Shown here: positions 1 to 5,836 of the stretch, piece by piece
Layout of the letters: each line of letters opens with the position of its first letter
Position numbering within the stretch: position 1 is the stretch's first letter
Origin: a virus
Reading direction: 5' to 3' (one strand)
Length of the DNA stretch: 33,283 nt
IMG/VR virus record: IMGVR_UViG_3300047284_000322
Location: 1 to 33,283 of that record
Program-made: the position numbers and the translations under genes
The notes under the pieces: model-generated
Told to the model about the DNA's origin: nothing
The model's input: only the letters and a program-made list of their open reading frames with translations
Database searches by the model: none

Positions 1-30
1 GCTTACTGGGCTGACAAGGTCAAATGGTAA
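1..30 (+). CDS. C-terminal fragment of an upstream gene
   Basis: The first 30 bases read in frame 1 as AYWADKVKW followed by TAA, and a good ribosome-binding sequence (AAGGAG) for the next gene begins right at this stop. That spacing makes it likely to be the end of a real gene cut by the window edge. By position, just before small basic genes and the capsid gene, it could be the portal gene, but nine residues are too few to identify it. Confidence 0.35.
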   Translation, partial: AYWADKVKW

Positions 31-41
31 AGGAGTCTCGC

Positions 42-167
42 ATGAAGAATATGCATCGAATGCCGGATGGCACCATGATGAAAGGTGCTAAACACAAAGG
101 TCCGATGAAGAAGGGAGCCGCTAAGAAGAAGGCCCCTGCTAAGAAGGCCAAAGGATATGGCTACTAA
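42..167 (+). CDS. Small Lys/Met-rich basic protein (41 aa)
   Basis: ATG at 42 follows AAGGAG at about 30-35. The 41-residue product starts MKNMHRMPDG and has a Lys/Ala-rich stretch (KKGAAKKKAPAKKAKG) before a GYGY end. It overlaps the next gene by 11 bases (157-167), which supports real, coupled translation. Short Lys-rich proteins like this are often found next to portal and capsid genes of aquatic podoviruses. No function is known to me. The high charge would suit nucleic acid binding or packaging inside the head, but that is inference. Confidence 0.6.
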   Translation: MKNMHRMPDGTMMKGAKHKGPMKKGAAKKKAPAKKAKGYGY

Positions 168-336
168 GAAAAGTAGCGTTAACTCCGCCGGTAATTACAC
201 CAAGCCGACGATGCGCAAACGATTGTTTGAGAGCATCAAAGCCGGTGGTAAAGGCGGTAAACCAGGACAGTGGAGCGCCAGGAAGGCGCAGATGCTGGCC
301 GTGCAGTACAAAAAAGCAGGTGGAGGCTACAAGTAA
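157..336 (+). CDS. Small conserved phage basic protein (59 aa)
   Basis: The start ATG at 157 lies inside the end of the previous gene, with AAAGGA just upstream. The protein begins MATKKSSVNSAGNYTKPTMR and continues with KRLFESIKAGGKGGKPGQWS, then ARKAQMLAVQYKKAGGGYK. I recognise this pattern as a recurrent small protein of marine podoviruses (a Gly-Lys turn, then a PGQWSARKAQ helix), of unknown role and found near structural genes. It shares its last base with the first base of the next ATG (TAATG), so the two are coupled. It is strongly basic with no membrane segment. Confidence 0.8.
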   Translation: MATKKSSVNSAGNYTKPTMRKRLFESIKAGGKGGKPGQWSARKAQMLAVQYKKAGGGYK

Positions 337-515
337 TGGCTAAGAACTGGATTAGCGGGGCTATTAAAAAGCCCGGTGCGTTGCGAAAGTCACTCGGTGT
401 TAAGAAGGGGGAAAAGATCCCCGCCAAGCAACTTCGCAAAGCAGCCAAGAAGTCCGGCAAGATGGGACAGCGTGCTCGCCTTGCCATGACGCTTCGTAAG
501 ATGGGGAAGGACTAA
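336..515 (+). CDS. Small conserved phage basic protein (59 aa)
   Basis: I chose ATG 336 rather than an in-frame start at 270. The 336 start overlaps the upstream stop as TAATG, and the upstream in-frame extension merely reads through the previous gene in another frame. The product starts MAKNWISGAIKKPGALRKSL and then carries GVKKGEKIPAKQLRKAAKKS and a helical MGQRARLAMTL end. The ISGAIKKPGAL motif is familiar from many aquatic phages near capsid genes, without known function. It is highly basic and part of a four-gene cluster of tiny Lys-rich proteins. Confidence 0.8.
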   Translation: MAKNWISGAIKKPGALRKSLGVKKGEKIPAKQLRKAAKKSGKMGQRARLAMTLRKMGKD

Positions 516-518
516 CTC

Positions 519-770
519 ATGGGGTTAGCTAAGTCCCAGCGGTCTCTTAAGAAGTGGACCAAGGAAGACTGGGGCACCCGGTCTGGTAAGAACAGCATCC
601 AGGGTAGCAAGGCTACGGGGGAGCGTTATCTCCCCCGAGCCGCGCGTAATGCATTAAGCCCGCAAGAGTACGCTGCTACTACGCGCAATAAACGTAAGGC
701 TACGGCTAGCGGCAAGCAGTTCTCTAAGCAGCCTAAGCGGATTGCAAAAAAGACAGCGAAATACAGATAG
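519..770 (+). CDS. Small basic phage protein, DUF5872-like (83 aa)
   Basis: ATG at 519 is three bases after the previous stop. The sequence has SLKKWTKEDWGTRSGKNS, then KATGERYLPRAARNALSPQE and a basic KRIAKKTAKYR tail. This matches the pattern I associate with DUF5872, a family of short proteins of unknown function common in phages and giant viruses. The family assignment is from memory of the motif (LKKWT..W.T.SGK....KATGERYLP) and is moderately sure. It closes the small-gene cluster; 264 bases without a clear gene follow before the capsid gene. Confidence 0.78.
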   Translation: MGLAKSQRSLKKWTKEDWGTRSGKNSIQGSKATGERYLPRAARNALSPQEYAATTRNKRKATASGKQFSKQPKRIAKKTAKYR

Positions 771-1034
771 TAGTTGCGAACTTTTATTCGTGTTGCTAAT
801 CTACAACTGAATTCGTCCGCCGGAACGATATCTGGCCGTGTCGCACACGCTAAAAACGTTTGAGATTTCGCCTGCAATGGCGTTAAACGTGCCGAGGTCG
901 CGCCTCGTAAATACGCGCTAAGTCGTGACCCCACGATACGGGGAAACGGGTTAGCCGCTCCATAAGTCGGCTGTAGAGGCTGGTAATGCAAGTGCATTAC
1001 TGGATTTTTAAACGCAATATCAAGGAGAAGCCAA
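771..1034 (+). promoter_or_regulatory. Long leader upstream of the capsid gene
   Basis: This gap of 264 bases holds no convincing long gene. It contains a possible sigma70-like promoter, TTGCGA (774-779) and TAATCT (797-802) with 17 bases between. It has two mutually exclusive hairpins around 923-943 (TCGTG/CACGA, and CCCC/GGGG) and a 7-bp hairpin at 983-1000 (GTAATGC, loop AAGT, GCATTAC). The capsid ribosome-binding site AAGGAG is at 1022-1027, seven bases before the ATG. The -10 is poor, so the promoter call is weak. Most other gaps in the operon are under 60 bases, so the length itself suggests regulation of capsid expression. Confidence 0.35.
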
Positions 1035-1048
1035 ATGGCTCTTACTAA
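986..1048 (+). CDS. Possible 20-codon upstream ORF overlapping the capsid start
   Basis: ATG at 986 is preceded by GAGG (976-979) at a good six-base spacing. The frame reads MQVHYWIFKRNIKEKPNGSY and stops at 1046-1048, 14 bases inside the capsid gene in another frame. Its start codon sits in the left arm of the 983-1000 hairpin. This could be a leader peptide coupling ribosomes into the capsid gene, or chance. No homology is known to me. Confidence 0.2.
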   Translation: MQVHYWIFKRNIKEKPNGSY

Positions 1049-2177
1049 CTTTGCGGCGCTGACTAGTGAACAACTCACGGCGTGGAGCCGTGATTTCTGG
1101 CGCGTCGCTCGCAATATGTCGTTTGTGAACCAGTTCGCTGGTTCGGGTTCTAACGCGATGATCCAGCGGGTCACCGAGCTGACGAAGTCCGACAAGGGCA
1201 CGAAGGCCGTGATCACGTTGTTGGCCGACATGACCGGTGACGGCGTGACGGGCGACAGCTCGCTTGAGGGTAACGAAGAGGCGCTCCGCGCTTACGACAT
1301 CACCATCGAGCTCGATCAGCTGCGCTTTGCGAACCGTATCGCTGGTCGCCTCGCTGATCAGAAGTCGGTCGTGAACTTCCGTGAGACGTCCCGTGACGCC
1401 CTCGCCTACGCGATGGCTGACCGTATGGACCAGCTCGCGTTCTTGACGCTCGCCGGTGTTGCTTACACGCACAAGACGAACGGTGGTCTCCGCCCGGTGC
1501 TGGCCTCTGGCCAGAACCTGTCGAACCTTGAGTTCGCTTCGGACGTGTCGGCTCCGACTGCCGCTCGCCATCGTCGCGTTTCGGGCAACGACATCATTGC
1601 CGGTGACACGACTGCGATTACTACGGCCGACGTGCTGAAGTATCGCCATGTGGTCGAGTTGAAGGCCTACGCTAAGGACCAGTACATCCGTGGCGTTCGC
1701 GGTGCTGGTAACGACGAGGTGTTCCACCTCTTCGTGACGCCGCAGCAGATGGCGGCCCTTAAGCTCGATTCGGACTTCCTTGCTAACGTGCGTAACGCTG
1801 GCATCCGTGGTCCGAGCAACCAGTTGTTCGCTGGTTCGAGCTCGCTGATGGTCGACGGTGTGATGGTCCACGAGTTCCGCCATGTGTTTAACACTGCTGG
1901 CGCGACGACTGGTACCTCGGCGAATGCCGGTGCCGCTGGCTACAAGTGGGGTGCGAATGCCGACGTCGTCGGTGCCCGCGCTCTCTTCTGCGGTGCTCAG
2001 GCTCTCGCTATGGCCGACATCGGTCTGCCGGAAATCGTCGAAGATACCTTCGATTACCAGAATCAGTCTGGTATCTCGATCGGTAAGATCTTCGGTCTCC
2101 GCAAGCCGAAGTACAACAGCGATGTCACTGCCAACGTCCAAGACTTTGGCGTGATCGCGCTCGACACGGCCGTCTAA
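1035..2177 (+). CDS. Major capsid protein, N4-gp56 family
   Basis: This 380-residue protein forms the icosahedral shell. The N-terminal third carries the family signature in order: SEQLTAWSRDFWRVARNMSF, FVNQFAGSGSNAMIQRVTEL, TKSDKGTKAVITLLADMTGD, LEGNEEALRAYDITIELDQL and RFANRIAGRLADQKSVVNFR, then AMADRMDQLAFLTLAGV. These match the N4-gp56 capsid family (HK97 fold), and the length is in the normal range. The start has AAGGAG seven bases upstream. Codons are strongly C/G-ended compared with later tail genes, as expected for the most abundant virion protein. It is flanked by a long leader and a strong terminator-like hairpin, so it may be transcribed partly as its own unit. Confidence 0.95.
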   Translation: MALTNFAALTSEQLTAWSRDFWRVARNMSFVNQFAGSGSNAMIQRVTELTKSDKGTKAVITLLADMTGDGVTGDSSLEGNEEALRAYDITIELDQLRFANRIAGRLADQKSVVNFRETSRDALAYAMADRMDQLAFLTLAGVAYTHKTNGGLRPVLASGQNLSNLEFASDVSAPTAARHRRVSGNDIIAGDTTAITTADVLKYRHVVELKAYAKDQYIRGVRGAGNDEVFHLFVTPQQMAALKLDSDFLANVRNAGIRGPSNQLFAGSSSLMVDGVMVHEFRHVFNTAGATTGTSANAGAAGYKWGANADVVGARALFCGAQALAMADIGLPEIVEDTFDYQNQSGISIGKIFGLRKPKYNSDVTANVQDFGVIALDTAV

Positions 2178-2184
2178 GCTGTGA

Positions 2185-2226
2185 GGGGGGCCCTCTCTTC
2201 GGAGGGGGCCTCCCGCTCTCTTTAAA
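2185..2226 (+). terminator. UUCG-loop hairpin after the capsid gene
   Basis: Eight bases after the capsid stop, 2185-2197 pairs with 2202-2214 around the tetraloop TTCG (2198-2201). The stem is 13 bp, with two G-T pairs and otherwise G-C rich. It is followed by GCTCTCTTTAAA, a short and imperfect T stretch. It should act as a partial intrinsic terminator and as a 3' end stabiliser for capsid mRNA, lowering expression of the genes behind it. Confidence 0.75.
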
Positions 2227-2238
2227 CCAGGAGGTTTT

Positions 2239-2631
2239 GTGAAGGTCATCGCAGACCAAGAGATTCGGGTAGCTACTCTAAGTGGCGCGTGTGTTTTGTT
2301 TCTCCCTGGGGTTGAACGCGAGGTATCCGATGAAATCGGATTACTGGCTCTCCAACAAGGCGCAAAACAAGTTACCGAGAGCAAGAAACCTGAACCCGTA
2401 TCAAAACCTGAACCTGTGAAACCAGCGGATGTCCCCGCTGTAGAAGAGTTCGAGGAAGTCCGCACGCTGGATGATGTTATTACTGGGATCGAAAAGCTCG
2501 TAGAGAGCGGCGACCCAGATGATTTCAAGTCTGATGGTACGCCGAAAGCAACCGCGTTAAATCGCGTTGTGGGGCGCACGGTCAGCACCGAAGATCGAGA
2601 AGCGGCTTGGGAGGCGTTCCTTCATTCGTGA
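2239..2631 (+). CDS. Small virion-region protein, possible head completion (130 aa)
   Basis: The start is GTG at 2239, with AGGAGG at 2229-2234, four bases upstream. The N-terminal 45 residues look like a small beta domain. They are followed by a Pro/Glu/Lys linker (KPEPVSKPEPVKPADVP) and an acidic C-terminal helical domain (LDDVITGIEKLVESGDPDDF, then KATALNRVVGRTVSTEDREA). I recall similar C-terminal domains (NP.DF..DGTPK...N..VGR.V) in small proteins located after phage capsid genes, where they are annotated only as structural. A head completion or decoration role is inference from position. Its TGA stop is part of the TGAGGT ribosome-binding site of the next gene. Confidence 0.75.
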   Translation: MKVIADQEIRVATLSGACVLFLPGVEREVSDEIGLLALQQGAKQVTESKKPEPVSKPEPVKPADVPAVEEFEEVRTLDDVITGIEKLVESGDPDDFKSDGTPKATALNRVVGRTVSTEDREAAWEAFLHS

Positions 2632-2639
2632 GGTAGACC

Positions 2640-3350
2640 ATGGCTGTCACCGTACAAAGCGTTATTGACCGAGTTCAAAAGACCCTGCAGGACACCACGG
2701 GTGTTCGTTGGCCAGTGGTGGATGAACTCGTACTCTGGGTCAATGATGCCCAGCGTGAAATCGCCCTTTTAAAGCCGGACGCTTCGGCTAAGAACACTAC
2801 TATTACCCTCGTAGCCGGTACCAAGCAGGAGATCCCTAGCGACGGTAATCGACTTCTTCGCGTTGTCCGAAATATGTCCGCCGCTACAAACGGCGTAGGC
2901 AAACGAGCTGTCCGTATTGTTTCGCGCGAAGTGCTCGATGCTCAGACTCCAGACTGGCACGACCCGCTCGTAGCCGGTGATGCTTCGCATGCTGCGGTTA
3001 TCAAACATTACATCTACGACGAGGCAAACCCACGTAACTTTTACGTGTACCCCGGCGTTGCGTCGCCAGCAGCGTCGTACGTAGAGATTATTTATTCGGC
3101 TAATCCGACCACGGTTGCCCAGAACGGGAACTTAGATATCCCTGATATCTTTGCAAACGCCGTGATGAACTACGTCCTCTATATGGCGTACATGAAGGAC
3201 GCTGAGTATGCTGGTAACCAGCAGCGGGCTTCTTCTCACTTCCAGCTGTTTATGTCTTCCATCACCGGTAAGGCGCAGCTAGACGCTATTACTTCGCCTA
3301 ACTTCGACGCTAGCCGACAAGTAACGTCTGTCCCAGCTGTAGCGGGGTAA
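2640..3350 (+). CDS. Putative head-tail adaptor (DUF6682-like)
   Basis: This 236-residue protein begins MAVTVQSVIDRVQKTLQDTT, then VRWPVVDELVLWVNDAQREI, a pattern typical of phage adaptor proteins that sit below the portal ring: an N-terminal helix pair with a W.....L..W.N.AQ.EI motif. Further on are a beta-rich middle with FYVYPG near residue 138 and a helical C-terminal third (VMNYVLYMAYMKDAEYAGNQ) ending in a flexible tail. I associate this pattern with DUF6682, whose exact role is inferred from gene order (capsid, small protein, adaptor, tail tube). TGAGGT at 2629-2634 gives its ribosome-binding site. Confidence 0.75.
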   Translation: MAVTVQSVIDRVQKTLQDTTGVRWPVVDELVLWVNDAQREIALLKPDASAKNTTITLVAGTKQEIPSDGNRLLRVVRNMSAATNGVGKRAVRIVSREVLDAQTPDWHDPLVAGDASHAAVIKHYIYDEANPRNFYVYPGVASPAASYVEIIYSANPTTVAQNGNLDIPDIFANAVMNYVLYMAYMKDAEYAGNQQRASSHFQLFMSSITGKAQLDAITSPNFDASRQVTSVPAVAG

Positions 3351-3356
3351 TAACTC

Positions 3357-4040
3357 ATGGCGCTCTATGAGTCGCTCCTGCCAGAGATCATCCCGATGGT
3401 GCCGGGTTGCCCCGACACGCTTATCGAGAACAATATCCGCGCAGCGGTTATTGAGCTCTGTGAGAAAGCGGCCGTCCTCCAAGCAGAGCTAGATCCTGTT
3501 ACCACGATTGCTGGCATCTACGAATACGATCTTGAGCCGCCTACCGATACGGTAGTGCACAAGATCATGTGGGTAGTTCATGACGGCAAAGAGATTGAAC
3601 CAATCAGCACTAATCTCTTAGAGCAACGTAAGCAGAACTGGCGTGACGCCGACAATCGTGGAACTCCGGAGTACTTCGTAAAGACCAGTCAGTCACTGTT
3701 TTGGATGGTGCCGGTACCCAACGAAACTAAAGCGTCTAGCACCATTTTGCGGGTGCAGCTGAAACCCACTCAAACTTCTACCACCGCTGATGACGAGCTG
3801 ATGTCGGAGTACCGCGACACCATCGTCAACGGTGCTCTGTTTCGTTTATTGCGTTTGCCTAGCAAAGACTGGACTGACTTTGCTGGGGCACAGGTGTACG
3901 GGTCTTTGTTTGCTGAGGGCATAGCCCAAGCAGACAGACGCGCACGAAACGCTGATGCAGGAATTGCTAGGAAGGTAGCGTATGGCGGTATTCACTCCTC
4001 TTTCTCACGGCGCAGAAACAGGTACGGTAGCGGCGGTTAA
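3357..4040 (+). CDS. Putative head-tail connector / tail tube protein (227 aa)
   Basis: Residues 1-50 are helical (ALYESLLPEIIPMVPGCPDT, then ENNIRAAVIELCEKAAVLQ). A beta-rich core follows (YEYDLEPPTDTVVHKIMWVV; YFVKTSQSLFWMVPVPNE) and a helical end with LFRLLRLPSKDWTDFAGAQV. This layout resembles the short-tail adaptor and tail-tubular-A proteins of podoviruses, placed between portal and nozzle. The family is not certain from sequence alone. The last 59 bases also encode the start of the next gene in another frame, so the basic Arg/Ser tail (SSFSRRRNRYG) is under double constraint. Its ribosome-binding site is weak (GGGGT). Confidence 0.7.
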   Translation: MALYESLLPEIIPMVPGCPDTLIENNIRAAVIELCEKAAVLQAELDPVTTIAGIYEYDLEPPTDTVVHKIMWVVHDGKEIEPISTNLLEQRKQNWRDADNRGTPEYFVKTSQSLFWMVPVPNETKASSTILRVQLKPTQTSTTADDELMSEYRDTIVNGALFRLLRLPSKDWTDFAGAQVYGSLFAEGIAQADRRARNADAGIARKVAYGGIHSSFSRRRNRYGSGG

Positions 4041-4437
4041 GCCTTTCGTATCTGACGTACGTAGAGAGTGGGATTGGATTAAACCAGGTGTAGAAGAGAT
4101 TCTTCGTAACGCGAAGACTTTGACATACCGGGCCGAAGATGTGTACGCGGCGTGTGTAAATGGACAAGCCGTGTTGTGGGTTACAAGTGAAGGGTTCGTA
4201 GTCTCTACAACAGAGGTCGATAACTTCACCGGAAAGAAGACAATGCTTCTTTGGCTCGCATGGGCCAAGGAGAAGGGGAATAGTTTGGTATCTAGGTACC
4301 AGTCGTTCTTCGAGCGCGTTGCCAGAGAAGCGGGGTATAGCTACTTAGAGACAAGGTCCCCGTTTCTGGGTCTGATGTCGCACTTGGAAACGAACGGGTG
4401 GACTGTAGATACAGTCGTATATACGAGGGCACTATGA
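3982..4437 (+). CDS. GNAT-like virion protein, T7 gp13-type
   Basis: ATG at 3982 follows AGGAAGG and lies inside the previous gene (59-base overlap). The 151-residue product has the order seen in gp13-like internal virion proteins and related GNAT-fold phage proteins: an initial helix (WDWIKPGVEEILRNAKTLTY), AEDVYAACVNGQAVLWVTSE, a strand with KKTMLLWLAWAKEKGN, a helix FFERVAREAGYSYLETRSP, and the final strand NGWTVDTVVYTRAL. The acetyl-CoA loop of true acetyltransferases is not evident, so a structural rather than enzymatic role is likely. Neighbours downstream are ejection proteins, which fits a T7-like gp13-gp16 order. Confidence 0.7.
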   Translation: MAVFTPLSHGAETGTVAAVKPFVSDVRREWDWIKPGVEEILRNAKTLTYRAEDVYAACVNGQAVLWVTSEGFVVSTTEVDNFTGKKTMLLWLAWAKEKGNSLVSRYQSFFERVAREAGYSYLETRSPFLGLMSHLETNGWTVDTVVYTRAL

Positions 4438-5219
4438 GCAGCAAACCAAAGGCAGCAGACTATAAGCCAAGTGAAGCTGAAAAAGCTTCCGCCTCAGTTG
4501 CTATGGCGGAGTACGAGTACTTCAAACAGAAGTACGATCCGTTGCTGCAGGAGATGCGCGATAAATCGCTAACCGAAGACGTACAGTCCAGTCTTCGTGG
4601 CCGTGCTAACGCAGACGTTATGCAGGCAATCTCTACGCCTAGCCTTCAACAAGCCACTAGCAGCACTGCTGCTAGCGATATGGCGCAAGCACTGACTAGC
4701 CAACTTAACACCGCTAACGTTTCGGCCAAGCAAGTTCAGAATACTATGCAGACAGGCGTACTCGGCACTGCTCGCGGGCAAGCTGCTGACGCTCAATCCG
4801 GCATGGCTCAAGCTAGTCGGCTAGCTACGTCCTCTGCACTGGAACGCGCTCGCGCCAATCAGCAGGTAGCTCAAGCTAAGCAAACTGCTGCTGCCCAGAT
4901 AGCATCGACCGCTATTGCTCAGGCTGGCGAAAACATCGCTAGCGGCGGTAAATGGTATGCTCCAAAAGACGCTAAAACCGGCCAGTTAGTTACCGGCGTT
5001 GGCGATCGGTTACGCTACAGTACGTACGGAAGCACTACGTATGGGCAACAAAACCAACCTCAGTCGTTAGGTGGTACGTCATTATTCGTACCTACTTCTC
5101 CACTTGGGTTTTATTCTCCTACCGGAGGAGCTTCTGCTTTTAATGCAGCCACCCCGACTGTTAAAAAGTCTGATCTTGTTTCTACACCAGTAGTTGGCAT
5201 GTTTGCTCCGCGAGGCTAA
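4434..5219 (+). CDS. Ala/Gln-rich internal virion protein (261 aa)
   Basis: I chose ATG 4434, which overlaps the upstream stop as ATGA, over an in-frame start at 4398. From the later start the protein reads MSSKPKAADYKPSEAEKASA, a start I recognise from internal virion proteins of aquatic podoviruses. Residues 15-185 are almost wholly helical and rich in Ala and Gln (QQATSSTAASDMAQALTSQL). The last 75 residues are Gly/Ser/Thr-rich and less ordered. It probably packs in the head core or ejection apparatus in the place of T7 gp14. The assignment rests on composition, position and start motif. Confidence 0.7.
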   Translation: MSSKPKAADYKPSEAEKASASVAMAEYEYFKQKYDPLLQEMRDKSLTEDVQSSLRGRANADVMQAISTPSLQQATSSTAASDMAQALTSQLNTANVSAKQVQNTMQTGVLGTARGQAADAQSGMAQASRLATSSALERARANQQVAQAKQTAAAQIASTAIAQAGENIASGGKWYAPKDAKTGQLVTGVGDRLRYSTYGSTTYGQQNQPQSLGGTSLFVPTSPLGFYSPTGGASAFNAATPTVKKSDLVSTPVVGMFAPRG

Positions 5220-5222
5220 GAA

Positions 5223-5828
5223 ATGATATCCACTTTGTCTCCTGAAGTTATGGAAGCTTTGCGGCAGCAACAAGCCGTAACTGGCGGTGGCGGATCTACT
5301 TACGTCTCACTACCAAACGTATCAGATCCAGAACAAGCGTACGCTAACCTCACGCGTCAAGAGTACCTTGACTACGTAAAGAACTACCGTGGGTTTGAAG
5401 AAGAACTTATTAATAAAGCGCGTACCGATAAGACTCTTATAGAGCAAGCCCGAAAAGACGTGGGAGCTGCTTCTGCACTTACGCAAGGCGTAGCGTCTCG
5501 TAACGCCCAACGTTACGGAGTTGCCCTAACGCCAGCGCAAATCCAGCAGCAGGAACTCCGTTTGCAGCGTGCTAATACGCTCGGCGGTATTCAGTCAGTT
5601 AATGACGCTAAAATTGCTCAGCGTGAAGCTAACACGGCTTTGCTTGCTGACCTAATTAACATTGGTCAGGGCGTAAACCGCGCTTCGCAGCAACAACTTG
5701 GTTCAGCAGCAGCGGACGCTACAGCTCGCAAAAATGCGTATACGCAGGCAAAAGCAGCGTCCAAAGCCAACACTTATTCAACTATCGGTTCGCTCGCTTC
5801 AGCAGCGATCCTTGCGTTTGCATTCTGA
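5223..5828 (+). CDS. Internal virion protein with hydrophobic C-terminus (201 aa)
   Basis: ATG at 5223 is three bases after the previous stop. Residues 1-30 have a Gly-rich patch, then an acidic-basic helix (TRQEYLDYVKNYRGFEEELI). Long helical segments follow (GVALTPAQIQQQELRLQRAN; KIAQREANTALLADLINIGQ). The end is strongly hydrophobic (STIGSLASAAILAFAF), as in small ejection proteins that insert into the host envelope. It lies between two other ejection-type genes. A gp14-like role is likely from context; no family was identified by motif. Its TGA stop is fused to the TGAGGT ribosome-binding site of the next gene. Confidence 0.68.
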   Translation: MISTLSPEVMEALRQQQAVTGGGGSTYVSLPNVSDPEQAYANLTRQEYLDYVKNYRGFEEELINKARTDKTLIEQARKDVGAASALTQGVASRNAQRYGVALTPAQIQQQELRLQRANTLGGIQSVNDAKIAQREANTALLADLINIGQGVNRASQQQLGSAAADATARKNAYTQAKAASKANTYSTIGSLASAAILAFAF

Positions 5829-5836
5829 GGTAAGCC

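Noticed and set aside
983-1010. Hairpin plus TTTTT read as an intrinsic terminator before the capsid gene
   Set aside because: The stem is only 7 bp, AT-rich and eight bases or so away from the T stretch, and it lies just before the capsid ribosome-binding site. A role in the leader is more plausible.
626-1231. 201-codon - strand frame across the leader
   Set aside because: It runs antisense through the end of a conserved small gene and the start of the capsid gene, with no ribosome-binding site or recognisable domain.
1020-2588. Long open frame of 522 codons on the - strand opposite the capsid gene
   Set aside because: It is antisense to a clearly recognised capsid gene, and its openness follows from the strong C/G-ended codon bias. 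Its product is rich in Arg, Ser, Thr and His without any known motif.
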